IMG/VR virus record: IMGVR_UViG_3300027971_000043
Span: 17,731 to 81,730 of that record
Length of the DNA stretch: 64,000 nucleotides
Strand: one strand, 5' to 3'
From: a virus
A model generated the notes under the pieces. That model ran no database searches, was not told the DNA's origin, and saw nothing but the letters and a program-made list of their open reading frames with translations. Shown here piece after piece: positions 27,485 through 35,001 of the stretch. Each line of letters opens with the position of its first letter. Position 1 is the first letter of the stretch. Both the position numbers and the translations under genes were made by a program.

Positions 27485-28402
27485 TTATGCGGTTTTGATA
27501 ATAGCTACTTTAAAGTTGTAAGCAGCCCCCGGGGCAATTATTCCGGATGTCGGATTGTGAGCCCTAACAGTTACCGTATTAGTAGCAGATACGAAAGCTT
27601 CAAAAATAAGCTTACCATTGGTAGTTCCGCGACCAGCCGTATCCAAGCAGGTGACAAAAACAACATCGGTGGTGGCTGCACCAGTAAGTGTAATTGTTAA
27701 ATCTACAAACCCTCCTGCGGTGATAGAACCGAAAGAAAGTGATGTAGAAGCACTAATCAAAGCAATCGGCAACGTTCCAGTGATATTGGGGAGAGTAACT
27801 GTTCGGGCGGCGGTGGCTGACCCATTGAGGGTGGTTCTAGTTGTAGAAACTCCAAATTCAATCGACCCAGTCCCACGGGTATTGATTGAACCACCTCCAG
27901 AGGAAGTATTGATCGACCCTCCGGGTTCAGTTCCGCTTCCATTAGTATAAATACTTCCTCCTGGCGCCGTAACTTCTTCTCCGTGCGTATCGATAACGCC
28001 GCCACCACTATCTTCCCCATAAGTATAGATATACCCACCAGCTCCTCCCGTGCCGGCAGAGGTATTGATGTTGCCGCCGCCATAACCAGAACCAGTACCC
28101 CTTGTATCTATGTACCCGCCCGCACCATCGCTTCCTGTTGTGTTGATGTACCCACCACTAGAACCGCCATCAGTTGCCGATGTGTCTATGTACCCACCTG
28201 CCTGACCTCCCTCGTCTCCGCTTGTTTTAATATACCCACCAGTTCCAGCTAGATTTCTTGTATCGATTGAACCGCCGAGTGGCAGAAGAAGAGGGTTTGG
28301 GATAAGTGCTGCGACAAGATTAGCGGGAGGAGGAGTAGTATTCGCCCCGGCTGTTCCGCAATCGCAATCTCGGGCGTAGTTGTCGGGATTAGGAAAACTC
28401 AT
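27485..28402 (-). CDS. Repeat-rich fibre protein with beta-helix-like stem
   Basis: A 305-residue protein. Residues about 43-180 hold eleven consecutive units of the form GG-x-I-x-T (GGYIDT, GGYINT, GGSIYT) spaced 9-14 residues, as expected for turns of a beta-helix. The C-terminal 95 residues are the shared module ending in VSATNTVTVRAHNPTSG. The start has no Shine-Dalgarno and lies 7 bases after a promoter-like -10, suggesting a leaderless mRNA. Confidence 0.7.
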   Translation of the reverse strand: MSFPNPDNYARDCDCGTAGANTTPPPANLVAALIPNPLLLPLGGSIDTRNLAGTGGYIKTSGDEGGQAGGYIDTSATDGGSSGGYINTTGSDGAGGYIDTRGTGSGYGGGNINTSAGTGGAGGYIYTYGEDSGGGVIDTHGEEVTAPGGSIYTNGSGTEPGGSINTSSGGGSINTRGTGSIEFGVSTTRTTLNGSATAARTVTLPNITGTLPIALISASTSLSFGSITAGGFVDLTITLTGAATTDVVFVTCLDTAGRGTTNGKLIFEAFVSATNTVTVRAHNPTSGIIAPGAAYNFKVAIIKTA

Positions 28403-28409
28403 CGCAAGT

Positions 28410-28437
28410 AGTATGGCAACTGGTTTTTGGGAGTCAA
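28410..28437 (-). promoter_or_regulatory. Promoter-like site TTGACT-N16-CATACT
   Basis: On the minus strand TTGACT (28437-28432), a 16-base spacer, CATACT (28415-28410), then 7 bases to the ATG at 28402. No ribosome site lies between, so transcription would start at or next to the start codon. Confidence 0.55.
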
Positions 28438-28444
28438 TATGAGA

Positions 28445-29044
28445 CTATATGTTTACGAGTAGACATTCAGCGTATGCGTCTCCGCGGAATGTTGTAAAAG
28501 TAAACCCGCTTGTATCAGCTGAATAAGCAACCGAAACGCCCAGCGTTAATGACTCTCCAGTAAGTAGAGTTCTTCGACCCCCAGCCGGAGTGGAGGCAAA
28601 TCCAAAATGATCTGTGATGTTATAGGCAGAAAGAGGATTCTCGACTGTTCCTGAGGTAAAAGCGAAAGAATTAGTGACAGTAGTAGTTGTTCCGTTTCTG
28701 TAGCCCCGCAGAGTTGGGGCCTTCCAGTTATACCCAAGATAAGTTCCGCTAAGGGCCAATCCCGTTAATCTTATATACAAGTTTTTAACTATCACGTTCT
28801 TTCCGGCGGGAGTACTAAACGCTCCGCCGTCTGTCCCCGTAAAAAGGACAGAATTTACTCCTCCCGCTCCGATTACTGGGCTAAGTAAATTAAAATTTGT
28901 TACCCTCAAAGTAAAGGAACTAGTGGTTGGGTCGAATGGCGGGGTTATTGGCGAAGAAGAAGAAGCAGTAACAATTGTCGGCTCAACAACAGGACTTAAA
29001 ACATTTCTGTTGCGACCCGTTGTGTCCATATCAGACAGACTCAT
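28445..29044 (-). CDS. Beta-rich virion protein, 199 residues
   Basis: A soluble Ser/Thr/Gly-rich protein: SSPITPPFDPTTSSFTLRV near the N-terminus, then alternating strands (NVIVKNLYIRLTGLALSGTY region). No signal peptide. It overlaps the upstream nuclease-like gene by 4 bases (ATGA) and precedes the fibre genes, so a head or tail decoration role is inferred. No family recognised. Confidence 0.55.
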   Translation of the reverse strand: MSLSDMDTTGRNRNVLSPVVEPTIVTASSSSPITPPFDPTTSSFTLRVTNFNLLSPVIGAGGVNSVLFTGTDGGAFSTPAGKNVIVKNLYIRLTGLALSGTYLGYNWKAPTLRGYRNGTTTTVTNSFAFTSGTVENPLSAYNITDHFGFASTPAGGRRTLLTGESLTLGVSVAYSADTSGFTFTTFRGDAYAECLLVNI

Positions 29045-29442
29045 TTATTCGAAACTCCTTTCAATGTATTCCAATTGTCGCGCCATTTACAGTTAAGTTC
29101 AAGATAAATCGACTTTGTACGTGGAAGTTTTTCCCTTGGTATAATAAACAACGCATCCAGAGTTGTGTGGTAAAATATAAAAATATCGCAGTCTACTTTA
29201 GAGTATAACCTTTTTTTCATGTGTCCAAAACCTGGACCTCTTATGGCGAAAAACTTTAATTTCCTGCGTCGACAATCTTCATTTCCAATAGTAGTTTTAA
29301 CCTGTACCCGCGCCATATTCCCCTTCCAATCCGTAACTAAATCATACCCGTCATCGTAAATGGGCATACTCACAAGAAAACCTTGTTCCATCAATTTAGT
29401 ACAAACCTTCTGTACTCCTATTGCTCCTAGTTTAATACTCAT
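29041..29442 (-). CDS. PD-(D/E)XK endonuclease-like protein
   Basis: A 133-residue protein. The start is placed at the ATG that overlaps the endolysin stop as ATGA (MSIKLGAIGVQKV) rather than 27 bases upstream. Motifs fit the PD-(D/E)XK family that includes I-Ssp6803I: GAIGVQKVCTKLMEQGF helix, YDDGYDLVTDW with the catalytic aspartate, and RVQVKTT with the Q-x-K. DCDIFIFYHT and LFIIPREKL complete the fold. It may be a free-standing homing endonuclease or a resolvase; its place inside the lysis cassette suggests the former. Confidence 0.65.
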   Translation of the reverse strand: MSIKLGAIGVQKVCTKLMEQGFLVSMPIYDDGYDLVTDWKGNMARVQVKTTIGNEDCRRRKLKFFAIRGPGFGHMKKRLYSKVDCDIFIFYHTTLDALFIIPREKLPRTKSIYLELNCKWRDNWNTLKGVSNK

Positions 29443-29981
29443 AACCAGCTCCTTGCGAGCATTGTACACAATGGCCGACGCTTGCGATAGACCCCATCCC
29501 CATCACGGCTTCCATTATCGTTTGTATTACCCTCTATTGTAACTGCCATTTTACCCTCAATTCGCTCTATAAGCCCCGTGTGAGCCACCCTACGCAAGCT
29601 TTGGAAGTATATGCCAAAAGCGTCGGCGGGTCCCGGGGTCATGCCTTTACCGCGATCCCAAGTGGGTTTAACGACAAAGGATGGACTCCAAGCGGAACGG
29701 GGGAATGGATTGGCCTCCTTGCCGAAAGCTTTGTCTCCTACATAGACAACCCAAGCCGCGCACCAAGGAGCACGACTACCTTCCAGTCCAACTGTGGCTA
29801 GGATCTCGTCCACCACGGCCCCGGAGTTTCCGGGTCCTTCTCGAAGTCCGATCGTATTTCTGGCAACTTCCATAAGGCTTTCCACTCTTGCTCCTCGCGA
29901 TAATACGACTCCCTGAGCAACTCCCTCTCCGGTACCCAGCAAAGATAGAGATGCCAAAGCCAACGCATGAACTATCCGCAT
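29439..29981 (-). CDS. Endolysin, exported CHAP-like peptidase
   Basis: A 180-residue protein. An N-terminal signal-like segment (residues 1-23, ALALASLSLLGTG) precedes an enzyme domain with the CHAP arrangement: cysteine in APWCAAWVVYV (about residue 73), histidine in RVAHTGLIE (about 132), and EGNTNDNGS. It should cut peptidoglycan peptide bonds. The signal implies Sec export or a signal-arrest-release mode, so it may not need a large-hole holin. Overlaps the holin gene by 10 bases. Confidence 0.8.
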   Translation of the reverse strand: MRIVHALALASLSLLGTGEGVAQGVVLSRGARVESLMEVARNTIGLREGPGNSGAVVDEILATVGLEGSRAPWCAAWVVYVGDKAFGKEANPFPRSAWSPSFVVKPTWDRGKGMTPGPADAFGIYFQSLRRVAHTGLIERIEGKMAVTIEGNTNDNGSRDGDGVYRKRRPLCTMLARSWL

Positions 29982-30313
29982 AACAGGGCGAAGGCTAAAA
30001 CGAGTCCTATAAACACGGTGACCAATATGGTCGCTCGCGTCTGACCGTTTAGCTCCCGCCAGTCATCCTCCAAAGCATTATTATCCATGTACTGGTCTAA
30101 AAACTTGAACTCAATATTGATTATTAGCCAAGCTAATGTCACTGCAAAGAGCAACTTAACGCCCGCAAACAGAACAACATGAAGGGCTCCAAGGTCTACA
30201 ACTCCAGCTCCGGGGTCAATAGCGTGAAGGATTGGGCCTAAGGCAAGAAACAAGGCTAAGCCGCACGACAAAGCGCCCAGTCCTTGGACGTTATCCTTTA
30301 GCCACTTTTTCAC
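29972..30313 (-). CDS. Putative holin, three membrane spans
   Basis: A 113-residue protein with three hydrophobic segments: residues about 11-31 (GALSCGLALFLALGPILHA), 42-65 (ALHVVLFAGVKLLFAVTLAW) and 93-112 (TILVTVFIGLVLAFALLCG), and a charged loop between the second and third. Size, topology and place between spanin and endolysin fit a class I holin. No sequence family recognised. Confidence 0.65.
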   Translation of the reverse strand: MKKWLKDNVQGLGALSCGLALFLALGPILHAIDPGAGVVDLGALHVVLFAGVKLLFAVTLAWLIINIEFKFLDQYMDNNALEDDWRELNGQTRATILVTVFIGLVLAFALLCG

Positions 30314-30703
30314 TTAAAAGAGTTTAAGAAAGGGAAAGAAATTACGCAAGGCCAAAAATGCGGGTAGTAAGAGCATCCCGCCGATGCCAATCAAACGCCA
30401 CTTCCACACCATCCCAACGGATTTGCTGTACTTGGCCTCAAGATATTCAAGCCTCTCGGCCATCTCCGAACGTTCTTTGAAGTTCTTATCGACCTGAGAC
30501 TGAAGCTTTAGGATCTGGTCTTTGGTATTGTCCAGCTCATCGGCAACTGGTTTGCAGGCGGGGATTGAACGGGCAATCGACTGAGCCTTTAAGACTGAAT
30601 CAGTTGTGGCCTGAAGGGTGAGTGAACCGGAGGAAGTCGTGCGTGTAGAGATGCACGAACAAAGAAAAAATGGAATAACTGCGCAGAAAGAAATTATCCT
30701 CAT
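30314..30703 (-). CDS. Predicted unimolecular spanin
   Basis: A 129-residue protein. The N-terminus is a lipoprotein signal: hydrophobic stretch ending in LCSC (box about residues 14-17, lipidated Cys 17). Residues about 45-85 form a helical coiled coil (NTKDQILKLQSQVDKNFKER). The C-terminus is a membrane helix (about 100-125, LIGIGGMLLLPAFLAL). Lipoprotein at one end and inner-membrane anchor at the other is the layout of T1 gp11-type u-spanins that fuse the membranes. This implies a host with an outer membrane. Overlaps the fibre gene by 4 bases. Confidence 0.7.
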   Translation of the reverse strand: MRIISFCAVIPFFLCSCISTRTTSSGSLTLQATTDSVLKAQSIARSIPACKPVADELDNTKDQILKLQSQVDKNFKERSEMAERLEYLEAKYSKSVGMVWKWRLIGIGGMLLLPAFLALRNFFPFLKLF

Positions 30704-31533
30704 GGCAATCCAAGCCCATCACCAAGAGTGGTTTTGTAAAGCGATCTGATGCTTTCCATATTAGTTGTAGATATTGCAGTTGATACCATTGAAAATGCGT
30801 ATGTGTTTCCAGAGTTACTAGACCCAAAGATATAGAAGTTATCTCCAAATGGATTTGTTGATGGCAAATTACCAGACCCAGAGAGTGTCGAGTTTGTCGA
30901 GGAATTTAATTTTACATACCCGGTATCTGTTGCTGGTGCGGTAAGTCCAGTCCTAGAGGAGCCAAAGAATTGAAAGCCAGAAGCATTGAAAGACAAAGAA
31001 CCGAAGTCTCTGCCGCCGCTTCCACCAGTTAAATATATTTGACTCTGAGCCAAAAAATTAAATTGCCTTGCAAATGCTATATAGTTATCTCCTGTTTGAT
31101 TGCTACCACCACCCTTTAGAACTCCAAAATTTACAGTTCCGCTTGCTGAATTTGAGCAAATAAGAACAGTTCCATATCCATTGTTTCCCCTAACTAGAGT
31201 CGCTAGTGAATTATTCAAAAGCGTTCCTGTTCCAGAAAATGAAACGCCAGTAGTACCCCAAGATGGACTAGCACTTAATGTTGCATCATAAGTCCCCAAC
31301 CCACCCAAGCTATATGCAGTCGTTCCAGTTCCAGCATTTTGAGTAGAGCGAAGAGGCCAAGAAACAATGCTATTGTAAAGCCCCAAATTCTTCAAGCCCT
31401 TCACAAACGCATTGATTTGTTCTTGGGCTGTGGCATCTGTAACGCCTGCCCGAGTGAAATACGCAACCGCGTCTGGATCAAAAGACGAACCAGAAGTTTG
31501 CAATAACGATAAACCTAAGCCGAGTTTCGGCAT
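30700..31533 (-). CDS. Fibre protein, lectin-like
   Basis: A 277-residue protein. After an N-terminal anchor, FDPDAVAYFTRAGVTDATAQ introduces a helix (INAFVKGLKNLGLYNSIVSW) and then a beta-rich body with Gly/Ser/Asn turns. This pattern of a short helical region plus a concanavalin-like jelly-roll occurs in many phage fibres. No catalytic residues seen. Receptor or capsid-surface binding is inferred. Confidence 0.6.
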   Translation of the reverse strand: MPKLGLGLSLLQTSGSSFDPDAVAYFTRAGVTDATAQEQINAFVKGLKNLGLYNSIVSWPLRSTQNAGTGTTAYSLGGLGTYDATLSASPSWGTTGVSFSGTGTLLNNSLATLVRGNNGYGTVLICSNSASGTVNFGVLKGGGSNQTGDNYIAFARQFNFLAQSQIYLTGGSGGRDFGSLSFNASGFQFFGSSRTGLTAPATDTGYVKLNSSTNSTLSGSGNLPSTNPFGDNFYIFGSSNSGNTYAFSMVSTAISTTNMESIRSLYKTTLGDGLGLP

Positions 31534-31539
31534 GGCAGT

Positions 31540-31845
31540 TTATCCTGCCTTGTAGGCTATGACCTTGCTATTTGAAGCCAAAGTAAACCCGGTAAACGGT
31601 CCGTAAATAATTGTTCCAGCTGTCAAAGCTACAGTGGTTCCAAGGGCACCGACTGTAGAGTTGAGGGCCGTCAAAGCAGTAAACGTGCTGGTTCCGGAAG
31701 CAATAATTTGAATGGAAGCATAGTTCCCAACCACGGCTGCGGTTGTATCAACATAATCAAAACCACGTTGTCCAAGCGATACAAGCGCGGCATCAGTTTC
31801 TTGGGTTACTGAAGGGGCAAGATTTTCATCAAAAAAAGTTGGCAT
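31540..31845 (-). CDS. Small decoration-type virion protein
   Basis: A 101-residue beta-rich protein (ASIQIIASGTSTFTALTAL, then VALTAGTIIYGPFTGFTLAS and VIAYKAG). Length, composition and place downstream of the capsid gene fit a capsid decoration or head-fibre base protein. No signal or membrane segment. Two bases separate it from the upstream gene. Confidence 0.55.
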   Translation of the reverse strand: MPTFFDENLAPSVTQETDAALVSLGQRGFDYVDTTAAVVGNYASIQIIASGTSTFTALTALNSTVGALGTTVALTAGTIIYGPFTGFTLASNSKVIAYKAG

Positions 31846-31847
31846 AA

Positions 31848-32261
31848 TTAAACTCCTTTAGCGACCAAAATTTTAAAAGTGTAGGAACCGGGGTTAACAG
31901 ACGCAAGAGTAGGGTTTATGGCTCTGACTGTAACTGTATTTGCGGCCGAAACAAAACTGCTAAAAATAAGAGAGCGAGAGCCGTCTCCTGAACCGCGAAT
32001 AGAAACGCAATTAACCGAAGTCCAGTCATCTAGTGCAGCTCCCGTAACAGTAACATCGGAATCTAAGAATCCACCAGACACCCCAATAGACCCGAAATTA
32101 ATGCTGGCAGTGGCGGTTAAGAATGCGTTAGCAGCGCCAATATCTGCTGGTGTTAAATTGTTTAAAATTTGAGTGCTAAAAATAGAAGTAACTTGAGCGG
32201 CTAAAACACGGTCAACAGTTGCTACAGCAGAAGCAAAAAAAGGGTTGCGAATTGAATCCAT
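31848..32261 (-). CDS. Virion protein with shared C-terminal module
   Basis: A 137-residue protein. Its N-terminal DRVLAAQVTSIFS matches DNVLAAQIRSVLA in the protein at 33043. Its C-terminal 90 residues (NFGSIGVSGGFLDSDVTVTG to VSAANTVTVRAINPT) are the module found in the fibres at 26569 and 27485. It is preceded by a GGAG ribosome site and a strong promoter-like element. Confidence 0.65.
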   Translation of the reverse strand: MDSIRNPFFASAVATVDRVLAAQVTSIFSTQILNNLTPADIGAANAFLTATASINFGSIGVSGGFLDSDVTVTGAALDDWTSVNCVSIRGSGDGSRSLIFSSFVSAANTVTVRAINPTLASVNPGSYTFKILVAKGV

Positions 32262-32272
32262 AAAGTACTCCT

Positions 32273-32300
32273 ATTGTGTGGTCTTATTTTTATTTGTCAA
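32273..32300 (-). promoter_or_regulatory. Promoter-like site TTGACA-N16-CACAAT
   Basis: On the minus strand TTGACA (32300-32295), a 16-base spacer, CACAAT (32278-32273), then GGAG and ATG at 32261. The same -10 and spacer occur at 42249-42276 on the other strand, before a replication gene. Confidence 0.55.
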
Positions 32301-32512
32301 CTATGCTTGCCAAAAATCTTTGACCAAAAGAATTCGGCAAAGGTCGAAATCATGAATGTCATTACTGCCACGACTCCATATCCCATGTGAATATGCTTCT
32401 CCACCTTACCGATTCGTTGGTCGTGCTTATCACGATCGTCAAGCAAGGAATCGAGCTTTTCGTCCATGCGGGCGGTACGCTCAAGAAGGGTGACTAGATG
32501 GTCATTTTCCAT
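32297..32512 (-). CDS. XhlA-like small membrane protein
   Basis: A 71-residue protein. Residues 5-40 form a charged coiled coil (LLERTARMDEKLDSLLDDRD), and residues about 45-65 a single membrane helix (GVVAVMTFMISTFAEFFW). This is the layout of haemolysin XhlA-type phage proteins that work with lysis genes. It lies 1.6 kb upstream of the spanin gene in the same direction. A lysis-accessory role is inferred. Confidence 0.6.
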   Translation of the reverse strand: MENDHLVTLLERTARMDEKLDSLLDDRDKHDQRIGKVEKHIHMGYGVVAVMTFMISTFAEFFWSKIFGKHS

Positions 32513-32765
32513 GACTAAATATCCTATCTAGGGTTGGGTATAACCGTGATTTCATCTTATTGGCAGTATAGCTCTCAACACCCAACAAAGGCAAGAATAG
32601 CTCGAAACAAAGTTCGAACGATTCCCGCTCATAACAGGCTTTGGGCCTGGCGGGTTTCTTGCCGGTGTCAAGATCCTGGAGATCGTTCCAGGCTTGCTTG
32701 ACAACCGCCAAGATGAGTTTATCCACGGCTTTACGCCATTTCGTTCTTCGACATTCCTTTTTCAA
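32502..32765 (-). CDS. Hypothetical helical protein
   Basis: An 87-residue basic protein (KKECRRTKWRKAVDKLILAV) with four cysteines at scattered positions and predicted helices throughout. It overlaps the XhlA-like gene by 11 bases and the upstream gene by 35, consistent with translational coupling. No family recognised. Confidence 0.55.
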   Translation of the reverse strand: MKKECRRTKWRKAVDKLILAVVKQAWNDLQDLDTGKKPARPKACYERESFELCFELFLPLLGVESYTANKMKSRLYPTLDRIFSHGK

Positions 32766-32979
32766 CGGCTTGAACCATACCCATATCTTCCTCAGGCATT
32801 TCGGTTTCAGTTTCTTCTTCGACTTCTTTGCCGGGGGAAACTGCTACACCTTCAACTGCGGAGAGATACATGGTAGGTCCTTTAAAAAAGCCGCTGGCCA
32901 TGAAGTCGAACGAATCGCCTTCAGCAACACCTTCTGGAGGTGTAAAGCCTTTGGGTACGGGAAAAGAGATATTGTCCAT
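32731..32979 (-). CDS. Small acidic virion-block protein
   Basis: An 82-residue protein: a Pro/Phe/Gly-rich N-terminal part (SFPVPKGFTPPEGVAEGDSF), then a strongly acidic segment (GKEVEEETETEMPEEDMG). It is the first gene after the terminator-like hairpin downstream of the capsid unit. No family recognised; capsid-associated by position. Confidence 0.5.
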   Translation of the reverse strand: MDNISFPVPKGFTPPEGVAEGDSFDFMASGFFKGPTMYLSAVEGVAVSPGKEVEEETETEMPEEDMGMVQAVEKGMSKNEMA

Positions 32980-33007
32980 AAGATTAGTCTTTCTTGAAAG
33001 AGTATGA

Positions 33008-33034
33008 TCCCCCGGGGGATAGAACCCCGGGGGA
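33008..33034 (-). terminator. GC-rich hairpin after capsid unit
   Basis: A perfect 10-base-pair inverted repeat, TCCCCCGGGG (33008-33017) and CCCCGGGGGA (33025-33034), with a 7-base loop. It follows the stop of the 83-residue gene in the direction of minus-strand transcription. The downstream U-run is weak, so it may be a partial terminator or an mRNA-end stabiliser for capsid transcripts. Confidence 0.6.
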
Positions 33035-33042
33035 CCAATTAA

Positions 33043-33294
33043 TTATGAGTTCTGAGCGTTGACGTTATTGATCAGGGTGATCAATTCGTTCACCTTAGCA
33101 GCAAGCGACTTGAAATTGTTGTTCAAGGTCGTTTGGCTGAAGGTTGCGCCAACGTCGCTAATTGTGTTGCTCGCGGTGCCGGTAGCGGCAGTCAGAGCCA
33201 CAGTGTTCGTCCAGTCCGCGCCATTGGCGAGGACGCTACGAATCTGAGCGGCTAGGACATTATCCTGCGTGCGAACTTGGATGGGGAAGCTCAT
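33043..33294 (-). CDS. Small virion protein next to capsid
   Basis: An 83-residue protein with an N-terminal QDNVLAAQIRSVLANG segment related to the protein at 31848, a Thr/Ala-rich centre and a C-terminal amphipathic helix (LAAKVNELITLINNV). It lies 21 bases after the capsid gene and before the hairpin at 33008, so it is probably co-expressed with it. A head protein is inferred. Confidence 0.6.
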   Translation of the reverse strand: MSFPIQVRTQDNVLAAQIRSVLANGADWTNTVALTAATGTASNTISDVGATFSQTTLNNNFKSLAAKVNELITLINNVNAQNS

Positions 33295-33315
33295 TTAGAG
33301 TTCTCCTTCCTTTAA

Positions 33316-34731
33316 TTAGCTAACGTAGTCAAGGCTGATGGCAGGCCGTGTGTGCAGAACGACATAGCCGTACTGCGGGAACACGGGCCGAGCGCCACTG
33401 GCCAGCACTCCGCGAAAATATCCGACATTGCCGTCCGGATTAAATGCGCGGTCAAGGATGTTAACCCATTTGAACTCACCACGGTAGTTCTGAGCGTTGA
33501 ATCCCATTTTGCTGTCAACCGAGATCGCGTTAGGAACCACAGAGCGCATAACATCTTGATGGAAGATGTAGCTGACTTCATAGGTAGCCGTCTCGTAAGC
33601 AGGGTTGATGTTGTACGCCGTACCCTTGGTCGTGGTCTCCCTGCGGAAGGGGAACACGCGGATAAGTGCGTCGTTAGTCGTATCAAACACGGCGAACCGG
33701 GGAGGATACGGATCGATTGAATGGTAGAAACCACCGTAGGAACGCTCAATACCGAGAGGAGTGAGCAATTCATTCGGCTTGGCATACCGGAAGTCCTGGC
33801 GAATGTCAGCATTCAACCGGATCAGGTTTTCGCTGGTTTCAGCACCGCAGATCAACATGAACACCGGAGCGCCGTTTTCACGGCCCATGGCGTTAGTTCC
33901 CGCGCCGTCGCGGATAAGTTTCATGTAGAGCCGCTTCAGAATGCCCTGAGTCAACTGACTCTGTGGGAGAGCATTGGCAGCAAACGCGCCCGAGTTACAA
34001 GTTCCGGTACCAGTGGTAACGGCATTGTAAACGCCAACCAAGTCGGTGGCGCTGATGCTGAAGGAATTCGTTCCAGTCGAGTTGACAGGAAGAATTCCGA
34101 TGGTGGAAGCGCTGGGGAGGACGAGGTTACCTTCAGCTGCAACCTGTTCGGTGTACAACTGGCGATAACGATCCTGCCAAACCAAGGAGGTCGACTCAGT
34201 GAGGACGTCCATGATGTTGGACAGCTGTTCCCGACGTTTCACTGCGAAGCGCAAGTCTTCGAGAGCGATGTCAGGGGAGTCAACTGATGCCCATTGCAAG
34301 CGGTACTGACGAAGCTTTTGACCGAACGAAGCGTTGGTCAAAGGCTGGGGCAGTGCGTTACCAGCAGTGGACGAAGGCGAGCTAGAAGACACCGGAGGAG
34401 TCGTTCCGCCAGAGATCGTCTGAGTATACGGATTAAATCCAGTATAGGTCTGATCAATAGGGTTCGAGCCAAGGGTCCGCCAGTTATAACCAGCGTCAGC
34501 TGTGATATCACCGGAGGTATAACCGTTAGCAGTGGAGGCTGCAATTGCCCGGGAGGGGTAGAAACGCTCGAAAGTAACCGAGCTGATCACATCGCCCATC
34601 TCCTCGGGGAAGGTTTCTTGCTTGGTGAGCTTGAGCCAAGCGGAAGTGTCAATCGTCCGGCGATAAATTTCCGGTCCGATACGACCTGCTTCTTTAACAA
34701 GAAGCTGCTCAATAGAGTACGTAGTAGCCAT
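33316..34731 (-). CDS. Major capsid protein
   Basis: A 471-residue protein assigned by position (directly after the scaffold and portal genes), size and fold-like features: an N-terminal arm (TYSIEQLLVKEAGRIGPEIY), RFAVKRREQLSNIMDVLTES helix, and a long A-domain-like part with PVFMLICGAETSENLIRLN and KPNELLTPLGIERSYGGFYH. This matches HK97-fold capsid proteins of N4-like and related phages in outline. It has the longest 5' leader in the virion block (about 220 bases). Confidence 0.8.
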   Translation of the reverse strand: MATTYSIEQLLVKEAGRIGPEIYRRTIDTSAWLKLTKQETFPEEMGDVISSVTFERFYPSRAIAASTANGYTSGDITADAGYNWRTLGSNPIDQTYTGFNPYTQTISGGTTPPVSSSSPSSTAGNALPQPLTNASFGQKLRQYRLQWASVDSPDIALEDLRFAVKRREQLSNIMDVLTESTSLVWQDRYRQLYTEQVAAEGNLVLPSASTIGILPVNSTGTNSFSISATDLVGVYNAVTTGTGTCNSGAFAANALPQSQLTQGILKRLYMKLIRDGAGTNAMGRENGAPVFMLICGAETSENLIRLNADIRQDFRYAKPNELLTPLGIERSYGGFYHSIDPYPPRFAVFDTTNDALIRVFPFRRETTTKGTAYNINPAYETATYEVSYIFHQDVMRSVVPNAISVDSKMGFNAQNYRGEFKWVNILDRAFNPDGNVGYFRGVLASGARPVFPQYGYVVLHTRPAISLDYVS

Positions 34732-34804
34732 ATTAGTATCAATTTCCTTTCATCCTTCCCCCAGCTCGCGCTAAGGGTCGGTTATGATTTGTAACAACAA
34801 TGCC

Positions 34805-34820
34805 AGTTCCTATCGGAACT
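34805..34820 (-). promoter_or_regulatory. Small hairpin in capsid mRNA leader
   Basis: AGTTCC (34805-34810) and GGAACT (34815-34820) form a 6-base-pair stem with a 4-base loop about 75 bases upstream of the capsid start. It could stabilise the leader. The rest of the 34732-35001 gap holds the promoter-like site and no gene. Confidence 0.3.
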
Positions 34821-34959
34821 ATCCATCGTCGCCACTGTCAAAACTTTTCCCTGGCGGCATCCCAGAGCTTTTAATGCCCGAATTCTGCTAGACCGTTTCA
34901 ATTTTTATAGGTCTTGTTCGGCAAGGGTCTCAATCTTTATACCTGCACCGAACTAGTTA

Positions 34960-34987
34960 AAAGTATCAACCGGATAGAACGTGTCAA
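34960..34987 (-). promoter_or_regulatory. Promoter-like site TTGACA-N16-TACTTT, capsid gene
   Basis: On the minus strand TTGACA (34987-34982), a 16-base spacer, TACTTT (34965-34960). A second TATAAA hexamer lies at 34941-34936. It is the only sizeable non-coding gap in the virion block and precedes the capsid gene, whose product is needed in the largest amount. Confidence 0.55.
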
Positions 34988-35001
34988 TACTTTATGCAAA
35001 T

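Noticed and set aside
33721-34287. 188-residue plus-strand frame opposite the capsid gene
   Set aside because: Antisense to a certain capsid gene, no ribosome site and no neighbouring plus-strand genes.
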